From assembly GCA_947259235.1 (NCBI GenBank), contig CAMYLL010000054.1, positions 1 through 11,705 of the forward strand: a stretch of 11,705 bases of DNA. The letters run 5' to 3'. Positions 5,511-11,705 of this stretch are shown piece by piece (positions within the stretch are counted from its first letter, which is position 1; every line of letters begins with the position of its first letter). The position numbers and the translations under genes were made by a program. The notes beneath the pieces are model-generated. The model did no database searches, was not told where the DNA came from, and worked only from the letters and a program-made list of their open reading frames with translations. This stretch comes from an uncultured Pseudodesulfovibrio sp. (GTDB lineage Bacteria; Desulfobacterota; Desulfovibrionia; Desulfovibrionales; Desulfovibrionaceae).

Positions 5511-6437
5511 ATGGCAACCTACTACATGCCTGACGACGATACATCGAAACTGCAGCAGCTCATCACCTGGGCCAGGACCAAGAAGCGCCCAAGGCCCAGC
5601 TTCCCCCGCGCCATACAGATACAGACCAACAGCCGGTGCAACGCGGCCTGCCTGTTCTGCGGCTATACCGAGACCCACAGCTGCCAGGAGCACGGCTCCA
5701 TGGACGACGGTCTGTTCCGGAAGATCGTGGACGAGTGCGGCCGCCACCACATAGGACGCATCAGCCCCTACCTGATGAACGAGCCGCTGCTGGACAAGAA
5801 CCTGCCCGAGAAGATCCGCTATATCAACCAGGTGAAAAAGTGGACCACCAAGACCAAGATCAACACCAACGGCGCGCTGCTCACCCCGGAGATGAGCGAG
5901 GGGCTCATAGACGCCGGGCTGCGCCACCTGTGGGTGAGCGTGCAGGGCTACAGCGCCGATACCTACAAGCAGAGCATGGGCCTCAACCTGGACAAGACCC
6001 TGGCCAACATCGACGAGTTCCTGGCCATCCGGGCGCGCAAGGGCAAGAAGCTGCCCAAGCTCTCCATCACCACCATCCGCACCAGCCTGGTGGACCCGGA
6101 GCTGGAATACGCGCGCAAATACTGGGGCGAGCGCGACGTGGTCTTCAAGGTGCACAACCTGGACAACCGCTCGGGCAAGGATCTGGGCGACGTGTCGGTG
6201 GGCACCTTCAGACGCAAGATGAACTGCGACCTGTTCCTCAAGCAGGCCTATGTGCTGTTCAACGGCGACATGATCCTGTGCTGCCACGACTGGCGGCGCA
6301 CCGTAGTGCTGGGCAACCTGAACGAATCAAGCATCGAGGATATCTGGAACTCCGAGAACTTCATCTCCCTCATCCGCCAGTACAACGCGGGCGACCTCTC
6401 CAACCTCGACGTCTGCCGCAAGTGCTTCATCTCCTGA
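5511..6437 (+). CDS. Radical SAM/SPASM-domain enzyme, substrate unknown
   Basis: A 308-residue radical S-adenosylmethionine enzyme. The CX3CX2C motif that binds the SAM [4Fe-4S] cluster is CNAACLFC with Cys43, Cys47 and Cys50. A C-terminal SPASM-type region has Cys239, Cys257, Cys258, Cys302 and Cys305, spread over FNGDMILCCHDW, LGNLNESSIEDIWNSE and VCRKC, as in enzymes carrying a second, auxiliary Fe-S cluster. SPASM enzymes often modify peptides or sulfatase-like proteins, but no precursor peptide, sulfatase or other partner gene is adjacent. The ATG at 5511 is preceded by AGGAG (about 5499-5503); the open frame upstream is non-conserved leader. It is monocistronic between its own promoter and the bidirectional terminator at 6490. 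The family is certain, the reaction is not. Confidence 0.88.
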   Translation: MATYYMPDDDTSKLQQLITWARTKKRPRPSFPRAIQIQTNSRCNAACLFCGYTETHSCQEHGSMDDGLFRKIVDECGRHHIGRISPYLMNEPLLDKNLPEKIRYINQVKKWTTKTKINTNGALLTPEMSEGLIDAGLRHLWVSVQGYSADTYKQSMGLNLDKTLANIDEFLAIRARKGKKLPKLSITTIRTSLVDPELEYARKYWGERDVVFKVHNLDNRSGKDLGDVSVGTFRRKMNCDLFLKQAYVLFNGDMILCCHDWRRTVVLGNLNESSIEDIWNSENFISLIRQYNAGDLSNLDVCRKCFIS

Positions 6438-6489
6438 CACCTCCCACCGGCCAGCGGCCCGAGACGCGGCCCACAACAGCATAAACCAC

Positions 6490-6521
6490 AAAAGGGCTGC
6501 GGCACATGCCGCAGCCCTTTT
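6490..6521. terminator. Bidirectional terminator between the radical SAM gene and ablB
   Basis: A perfect 14-bp stem, AAAAGGGCTGCGGC (6490-6503) with GCCGCAGCCCTTTT (6508-6521) around a 4-nt loop, gives a run of T on either strand. It lies 52 bp after the radical SAM stop and 42 bp after the ablB stop, so it can end both converging transcripts. Confidence 0.88.
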
Positions 6522-6563
6522 GCCATTGTGGGCCGGTGCGCACTGGCCCGGCCTTACCCGGCC

Positions 6564-7403
6564 TTACCGGGCGGCCAGCCGCCGATGCCAGACATTCATG
6601 CTCTCCAGCCTGCCCGCTATCTGGGTGTTGTTGTGCAGGGTGCCGCCGTAGCGGTAGCCCGCGCGGGCAAAGACCGTGTTCATGCCATAGCTGGCGGCAC
6701 GGGCGATGGTGTAGGCGGTGCGGATGCCCCGGTCGCGCACCGCGTCCTCCATGTGGGCCAGCAGCCGACCGGCCGCCCCCTTGCCGCGCAGGGCGGGCAA
6801 GGTGGCGAAGTCGGTCATCTCCGCGCACTTCCAGTTCATGTCCATCTCGGCCGAGGCTGCGGCCGCCAGGCCATCGCCCGCCGGAATGCCGAAGAAGGCC
6901 ACGTCCGAGTCCATGGACTCGCGCAGGTAGCCGGGATCGGTGATGGGGAACGGGTATGTCTCGAACACCGCGCCATACAGGGCGGCCAGCGCCTGCGCAT
7001 GCTCATGCCCCAGGCGGATCACCGCCGGGCCGGGCGCGGCCACCACCGGCTTGCGCGACTTGCGCTCGGCCACGTCGAGTACGTCGGCAATGCGCTCCGG
7101 GTCGGCAGGCACGGCTCGTTTGCGGGCCAGATAGCGGCTCATGAAGCAGGCGCTGCCCTCGCCCCGGCGCATGCCCGGCACCCGCGCCTCGTTGACGAAC
7201 CCGCGCCGGGCAAACTGGTCGGCCGCGTCGGCGGGCACCTTGGCAAAGAGCTTGGTATAGCCCTGCTCGCGTCCCAGCTCGTGCATGGCGTCCACGATGC
7301 CGGGCAGGTCGTCGCGGTCGAGCTTCATCAGGTAGACCCGGTCGTTGGCCGGGCCGTGCTGGACCAGTGAATTGCCGAGCCTGGTGACGGAATCATGCCG
7401 CAT
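6564..7403 (-). CDS. ablB: Beta-lysine N-epsilon-acetyltransferase
   Basis: A 279-residue GNAT-family acetyltransferase that completes N-epsilon-acetyl-beta-lysine synthesis by acetylating beta-lysine made by AblA; the product is a compatible solute known from methanogens and some bacteria. The N-terminal half has the AblB-type segment with [24 protein letters not shown] (about 69-92). The C-terminal GNAT domain (about 127-275) contains the acetyl-CoA loop [10 protein letters not shown] (206-215), followed by [20 protein letters not shown]. The ATG at 7403 overlaps the end of ablA by 11 bp, behind GGGGAGG, which indicates translational coupling. Identification rests on length, sequence style and the ablA neighbour. 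It is intact but downstream of the transporter gene broken by the IS66 element. Confidence 0.88.
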   Translation of the reverse strand: MRHDSVTRLGNSLVQHGPANDRVYLMKLDRDDLPGIVDAMHELGREQGYTKLFAKVPADAADQFARRGFVNEARVPGMRRGEGSACFMSRYLARKRAVPADPERIADVLDVAERKSRKPVVAAPGPAVIRLGHEHAQALAALYGAVFETYPFPITDPGYLRESMDSDVAFFGIPAGDGLAAAASAEMDMNWKCAEMTDFATLPALRGKGAAGRLLAHMEDAVRDRGIRTAYTIARAASYGMNTVFARAGYRYGGTLHNNTQIAGRLESMNVWHRRLAAR

Positions 7404-8706
7404 CGTCGCGCCTCCCCATGCGCTCGTTGCTCTCGGGTGTCAGGCTGGTGGTGTCGTCCCAGTCCGAGAGCAGCTTTTCGATGCCGATGGCCTTTTCCAC
7501 CGCGTCGTCCTCCTTGAGCTGGAGGTTGCACTTGGCGCACTCGCGGTCGCAGTAGTTGGCCTCGTAGCTCTCCGGCTCGTGGTAGGTGGTGATGACGCCC
7601 TCGTAGTTGCGCAGCACGACCTTGTTTGGCCCCCAGGAGACCACGTAGTTGGGCATGACCGGGATCTTGCCGCCGCCGCCCGGAGCATCCACCACATAGG
7701 TGGGCACGGCGAATCCGCTGGTGTGGCCGCGCAGGCTCTCGATGATCTCGATGCCCTTGCCGATGGGCGTGCGGAAGTGGGTCAGCCCCTCGGACAGGTC
7801 GCACTGGTAGAGGTAGTATGGCCTGATGCGGTTCTTGACCAGCTTCTGGTTGAGGGTGCGGATGAGCCGCTGGCAGTCGTTGACTCCGGCCAGGAGCACG
7901 GACTGGTTGCCCAGCGGAATGCCCGCATCGGCCAGCCGCTGCACGGCCCGGCGCGACGATGCGGTCAGCTCGCGCGGGTGGTTGAAGTGGGTGTTGATCC
8001 ACAGCGGATGATGCCTGGCGAGCATGGCCACCAGCTCGTCGGTGATGCGGTAGGGCAGCACCACGGGCGTTCTGGTGCCGATACGCACCACGTCCACGTG
8101 CTCGATGGCGTCGAGCTGGGTGAGCAGCCAGTCGAGCTTGTCGTCCGAGAGCATGAGGGGGTCGCCGCCGGACAGGAGCACGTCGCGTACCTGGGGGGTG
8201 TTGCGGATGTATTCGAGCCCGGCCTCAAGGGCATCGCGCGAGGGCACGGAGTCCACGTCGCCCACTTTGCGCTTGCGCGTGCAGTGACGGCAGTACATGG
8301 CGCAGACGTTGCTGACGTGGAAGAGCACCCGGTCCGGATAGCGATGCGTGATGCCGGGCACCGGGCTGTCCTCGTCCTCGTGCAGCGGGTCGGTCATGTC
8401 GTGGCGGCCTATCTTGAGCTCCTCTGGGCTGGGGAAGGACTGGAGAAAGATCGGGTCGTTCTCGTAGTCGTCCACGTCGATGAGCGAGAGATAGTACGGG
8501 GTGGCGGACATGGGGAACTTGTCCAGGGTGCGCTCGTAGATGCGGCGCTTCTTCTCCGGGAACTCGATGCCGAGCACCCGCTCGAAGTCGGCCACGGTCC
8601 TGACGGTGTTGCGCACCTGCCATTTCCAGTCGGTCCAGTCGGACCTGGATGCGGAGTCACCCAGCGTCCTGGCCACTTCCTGCTGATGTTCGTTGAATAT
8701 GGTCAA
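7393..8706 (-). CDS. ablA: Lysine 2,3-aminomutase
   Basis: A radical SAM, PLP-dependent enzyme converting L-lysine to L-beta-lysine, the first step of N-epsilon-acetyl-beta-lysine synthesis. With the TTG start at 8706 (AAGGAG 5 nt upstream) it has 437 residues. The Fe-S motif is CAMYCRHC (Cys135, Cys139, Cys142), followed by Arg144. The PLP lysine is Lys347 in [15 protein letters not shown]. By alignment from memory with the clostridial enzyme, Asp303 (CDLSEG) and Asp340 (VVDAPGG) match the two Asp residues that hold the lysine epsilon-amino group; glutamate 2,3-aminomutases replace these. Cys278 plus Cys386, Cys390 and Cys393 fit the structural zinc site. No in-frame ATG lies close to the TTG with a ribosome site. 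The gene follows the transporter ATPase by 13 bp and overlaps ablB. Confidence 0.92.
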   Translation of the reverse strand: MTIFNEHQQEVARTLGDSASRSDWTDWKWQVRNTVRTVADFERVLGIEFPEKKRRIYERTLDKFPMSATPYYLSLIDVDDYENDPIFLQSFPSPEELKIGRHDMTDPLHEDEDSPVPGITHRYPDRVLFHVSNVCAMYCRHCTRKRKVGDVDSVPSRDALEAGLEYIRNTPQVRDVLLSGGDPLMLSDDKLDWLLTQLDAIEHVDVVRIGTRTPVVLPYRITDELVAMLARHHPLWINTHFNHPRELTASSRRAVQRLADAGIPLGNQSVLLAGVNDCQRLIRTLNQKLVKNRIRPYYLYQCDLSEGLTHFRTPIGKGIEIIESLRGHTSGFAVPTYVVDAPGGGGKIPVMPNYVVSWGPNKVVLRNYEGVITTYHEPESYEANYCDRECAKCNLQLKEDDAVEKAIGIEKLLSDWDDTTSLTPESNERMGRRDDAA

Positions 8707-8719
8707 ATCGTCTCCTTGG

Positions 8720-9306
<587 letters not shown>

Positions 9307-9313
9307 GTAAGCG
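9307..9313. repeat. IS66 terminal inverted repeat, tnpC side
   Basis: GTAAGCG, identical to the reverse complement of the other terminus at 11699-11705. It directly abuts the broken transporter ATPase codon. Confidence 0.85.
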
Positions 9314-9353
9314 TAAATTTTCTTAGCCTCTTCCAATCTTCACCATCTAGCTA

Positions 9354-10892
9354 TCACACCAGTTCTTCAGGGGCAAGATACTGCGGCAACAAGCTTCTTC
9401 TCTCATCATCCGACTTCACGCCCGGCAGCTCTTCAAAGAGAAAGTGCAGATATCGCAATGGTTCCAGTCCATTGGCCTTCGCCGTCTCGACCAAGCTGTA
9501 CAAGGCCGCGCTTGCTGCAGCGCCTCTGGGTGAACCTGAAAAGAGCCAGTTCTTCCGACCAACCGCAAAGGGACGGATGGCGTTTTCGGCCAAATTGTTA
9601 TCTGGCAGCAAGATTCCGTCTTCAAGATACGTTTCAACTCGTTCCCACTGTCCCAAGGCATAGGCTATAGCCCGCCCGAGAAGGCTTTTGGGCGGCGTGG
9701 GCTGTCCCCGCTCCAGAAGCAAGGCCTTTATGGTGTCCATGATCTGACGGGACTGGTTCTGACGCATGGCCTGGATGCGATCCGCATCAAAGCCCGCTTG
9801 CCGGGCCTGTTTTTCCAGGCCGTAGAGTTGAGCAATAAGATCGACCACCTCCTGAGCCGTGCCGCGTTTCTTTGTCCCGGCCTTGAGCACGTCCATGAAT
9901 TTGCGTCGCACGTGCGCCATGCAGCCCACATGGATGATGCCCTCCCGCTCTCCCAGTGCGTTGTACCCCGCATAACCGTCGGTTTGCAGGTAGCCTGAAA
10001 AATCGCGCACCAACTCCTCGGCAATCTTGCCGGAACGCGAGGGCGAATAATGAAAGAGTACGCCGGGTTTTCCAGGAGGTCCGCCTCGGGCGAGCCACAT
10101 ATACGATTTGCTCGTGTTCTTCCGGCCAGGTTCTTTCAACACCTGCACCGTGGTTTCATCCAGATTCAAGACCGGCCCAGACAGAATCTCTTCGTGCAGA
10201 AGGCCCATGATCGGCTCACAAGCCTCGGCGACCCGCAGAGCCCAGCCGCACATGGTGCTCCGGGAAACATCCAGGCCCAACCTGGCGAACATGCGCTCTT
10301 GGCGATAAAACGGCAGCCCGTCCACAAACTTGGAAGCCAGGACATAGGCCAGGAGACCAGGTGTGGCGATGCCCTTGGGAATTACCTGCGGCGGCATAGG
10401 GGCTATCTTCACGGTGGGGCTGTCGTCCTCCACGCCCTCGCACTCGCGGCAGGCGTACTTGGGCCGGACGTGGCGCACCACCTGAATCTTTGCCGGAATG
10501 AAGTCCACCTTTTCGCTGACCTCTTCACCGATGCGGGTCAAAGGAGAGCCGCAGGGGCACGTCTTGTCCTCTTCAGGCAGGTCGTGAACAACTTCCACAC
10601 GGGGGAAAGTTGGCGGAATGGGACGCCGACCTCTCTTCCTGCGGGTATGGCTGGGCACGGCGACGGTGCTGTCGTCGGCTTTCAGAAACTCAGCAGCAAC
10701 AGCCTCCGCCTCGTCAAACAACGAATACTGCCGTTCATTGGCATTGGGCTTGGCTCGACGTTCCGAAGTCGCCGCATGAATGACGGCCTTGAGCCACCGG
10801 ACCTGCTCCTGCAACTCGGAAATGTATTCGTCCCGGTCGGCAAGGATGGCTTTCAAAGCCTTGGGATCATTTGGCAGGACTGCGTTGCTCAT
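9354..10892 (-). CDS. tnpC: IS66 transposase
   Basis: The 512-residue DDE transposase of the IS66 family, full length. The N-terminal leucine-zipper-like helix (about 15-45, ISELQEQVRWLKAVI) is followed by an IS66 zinc finger with Cys112, Cys114, Cys148 and Cys151. The catalytic domain shows Asp245 (LNLDETTV), Asp305 (LQTDGYAGYN) and Glu436 (NLAENAIRPFAVGRKNW). The C-terminal helical tail after about 475 is the usual IS66 extension. The start at 10892 is the first Met before conserved sequence, but the bases just upstream (AAAAAACCTCC) contain no Shine-Dalgarno and instead resemble its complement. Expression may therefore be low or depend on a transcript starting in the short gap before the gene. 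Confidence 0.95.
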   Translation of the reverse strand: MSNAVLPNDPKALKAILADRDEYISELQEQVRWLKAVIHAATSERRAKPNANERQYSLFDEAEAVAAEFLKADDSTVAVPSHTRRKRGRRPIPPTFPRVEVVHDLPEEDKTCPCGSPLTRIGEEVSEKVDFIPAKIQVVRHVRPKYACRECEGVEDDSPTVKIAPMPPQVIPKGIATPGLLAYVLASKFVDGLPFYRQERMFARLGLDVSRSTMCGWALRVAEACEPIMGLLHEEILSGPVLNLDETTVQVLKEPGRKNTSKSYMWLARGGPPGKPGVLFHYSPSRSGKIAEELVRDFSGYLQTDGYAGYNALGEREGIIHVGCMAHVRRKFMDVLKAGTKKRGTAQEVVDLIAQLYGLEKQARQAGFDADRIQAMRQNQSRQIMDTIKALLLERGQPTPPKSLLGRAIAYALGQWERVETYLEDGILLPDNNLAENAIRPFAVGRKNWLFSGSPRGAAASAALYSLVETAKANGLEPLRYLHFLFEELPGVKSDDERRSLLPQYLAPEELV

Positions 10893-10909
10893 GGAGGTTT
10901 TTTACATAT

Positions 10910-10939
10910 AATATACTGAAATGTAAAGATAATAGTCAA
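10910..10939 (-). promoter_or_regulatory. Possible internal promoter for tnpC
   Basis: On the minus strand TTGACT (complement of 10934-10939) and TATATT (complement of 10910-10915) are separated by 18 bp within the strikingly A/T-rich 43-bp gap between tnpB and tnpC. Initiation would fall about 10 nt before the tnpC ATG, giving an almost leaderless mRNA, in line with the missing ribosome site. Composition alone could produce such a match. Confidence 0.4.
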
Positions 10940-11286
10940 AAAATAGTCGAATATTTCAGACTCGGATGGCCCTGCATCCGCGTGGGGTCGAGTCCTTCAA
11001 GGAGCCACGAAAGCTCACGTGCCCCAAGCTCCAGGGCCTGCTCCCTGGACTCGGGCCAAAAGAAGCGATGCTTCTCCAACCGCTTCTGCCACAGACAAAA
11101 CCCGTTGCGATCCCAGTAGAGGATTTTGATGAGCGTCCGGCTTTTGTTGCAAAAGACGAACAGCTGCCCGCTGAAAACATCCATCTCTGGAAGACCGGCG
11201 ACAAGGAGGGACAGGCCGTTGACGGCCTTGCGCAAATCAGTTGAGCCCAGCACGAGGTAGACCCGTGTGTTTGAATGCAGGATCAT
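10936..11286 (-). CDS. tnpB: IS66 accessory protein TnpB
   Basis: A 116-residue IS66 Orf2 protein with the family core YLVLGSTDLRKAVNGLSLLV, the central LFVFCNKSRTLIKILYWDRNGFCLW and the segment RLEKHRFFWP. It is required with TnpA and TnpC for transposition in characterised IS66 members, though its biochemical role is unclear. It starts inside the tnpA stop (ATGA overlap, 11283-11286), so translation is coupled. Length is normal and the frame intact. Confidence 0.93.
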   Translation of the reverse strand: MILHSNTRVYLVLGSTDLRKAVNGLSLLVAGLPEMDVFSGQLFVFCNKSRTLIKILYWDRNGFCLWQKRLEKHRFFWPESREQALELGARELSWLLEGLDPTRMQGHPSLKYSTIF

Positions 11287-11627
11287 GCGAACCGGCCAAG
11301 GGTTTCAAGGAGCTTGACGAGGGTGCCCTGGCAAAAGTCGCCTGCCAGCTCTACCTGGTAGCCTGAAGCATGCAAAATGATCGGTTGCTGGATTTCCTTG
11401 ACCGTGATCTGCTGAACCGGAATCGCAACGATGTCCGGCGTGTTGCCGGAAACATCTTCGCTTTGCTCTAGGAAACGCCGCTTCCAGTGATAAAACGCGC
11501 CTGCCGAAAGCTTATGTCTGCGGCAGTATTCGGCTTGCGTCAGCTTGCTCGCACGCCAACCATCGACATGCTTACGCCAAAAATCGGCTGAACGGTGCTT
11601 CTTCTGTTGTCGGGATGCCTTGGCCAT
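11283..11627 (-). CDS. tnpA: IS66 accessory protein TnpA
   Basis: A 114-residue IS66 Orf1 protein. The N-terminal half carries a helix-turn-helix-like segment (FWRKHVDGWRASKLTQAEYC followed by RRHKLSAGAFYHWKRRF, about 16-52), expected to bind DNA at the element ends or regulate expression. The C-terminal half is the variable beta-rich part ending LVKLLETLGRFA. The ATG at 11627 lies behind AAGGAGGAG, the strongest ribosome site in the element. About 78 bp separate it from the right terminus; no clear promoter was seen there. Confidence 0.92.
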   Translation of the reverse strand: MAKASRQQKKHRSADFWRKHVDGWRASKLTQAEYCRRHKLSAGAFYHWKRRFLEQSEDVSGNTPDIVAIPVQQITVKEIQQPIILHASGYQVELAGDFCQGTLVKLLETLGRFA

Positions 11628-11698
11628 GAATTCTCCTCCTTGATCTGAAGGGCATCATGGCATTGATGGAGTGGTGCTGTAAGAAGGGGTTTATCGTG

Positions 11699-11705
11699 CG
11701 CTTAC
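11699..11705. repeat. IS66 terminal inverted repeat, tnpA side
   Basis: CGCTTAC, the inverted copy of GTAAGCG at 9307-9313. It ends exactly on the last base of the window, so the flanking target copy cannot be seen. Confidence 0.85.

Larger units (their letters stand above)
9307..11705 (-). mobile_element. Complete IS66-family insertion sequence
   Basis: A 2,399-bp element with the standard IS66 order tnpA-tnpB-tnpC, all on the minus strand and all open. GTAAGCG at 9307-9313 and CGCTTAC at 11699-11705 are perfect terminal inverted repeats of 7 bp; beyond them the ends share only TAAA and CTTCTTA-type blocks with a small offset. IS66 elements usually duplicate 8 bp of target. The predicted copy is GTTCACGC (9299-9306), whose partner would begin at the first base after the window. 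The element lies in the same orientation as the operon it interrupts. Confidence 0.93.

Noticed and set aside
4152..6287. A 711-codon open frame on the minus strand
   Set aside because: It runs antisense through the binding protein, a terminator and the radical SAM gene, with His/Val/Ala/Gly-rich low-complexity sequence. This is a GC-rich codon-position artefact.
10050..10919. A 289-codon plus-strand open frame opposite tnpC
   Set aside because: Antisense to intact IS66 tnpC, with no ribosome site or recognisable protein pattern.

Overview
The window is a GC-rich bacterial chromosome segment. Gene content and style (ablAB for the osmolyte N-epsilon-acetyl-beta-lysine, a stand-alone polar amino-acid binding protein, a radical SAM/SPASM enzyme, many insertion sequences) suggest a marine or salt-exposed anaerobic Desulfovibrio-like deltaproteobacterium. 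That placement is inference from style; no rRNA or other taxonomic marker is present.

Left part, 1-3761: probably the distal end of an integrated genomic island. It opens with a stack of broken insertion sequences that appear inserted into one another. From inside out: the start of an IS5-like transposase (1-53), an IS256-family transposase lacking its C-terminus (124-1022), the last ~60 codons of an IS630-family transposase (1140-1320) and the first 40 codons of an IS110-family transposase (1348-1470). Next is an intact 671-residue SEC-C zinc-motif/TPR-like protein of unknown function (1559-3574). The region ends at 3762-3805 in the 3' part of a tRNA-Glu(UUC) gene, from the anticodon loop to CCA, with no 5' half beside it. 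This is the classic trace of a tyrosine-recombinase attachment site.

Middle part, 3806-6521: apparently the original chromosome beyond the tRNA. A perfect 12-bp terminator, presumably that of the tRNA gene, follows at once. Then come a ~148-bp MITE-like repeat with terminal inverted repeats and a CTTAG flanking duplication, a secreted amino-acid-type solute-binding protein, a possible 35-residue acidic small protein, a terminator, a promoter, and a radical SAM/SPASM enzyme. The last converges on the next operon at a 14-bp bidirectional terminator.

Right part, 6522-11705: a minus-strand operon of a polar amino-acid ABC transporter ATPase, ablA (lysine 2,3-aminomutase) and ablB (beta-lysine acetyltransferase). 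The ATPase gene is cut just after where its Walker A would lie by a complete IS66-family element (tnpA-tnpB-tnpC, 9307-11705). The right end of this element coincides with the last base of the window. The ablA and ablB genes are intact but now lie downstream of the IS, so their expression would depend on IS read-through or internal promoters.

I do not see a defence system, CRISPR array or clearly new enzymatic pathway. The most informative signals are the nested insertions, the tRNA-Glu attachment scar, the MITE, and the insertional break in the transporter-osmolyte operon.
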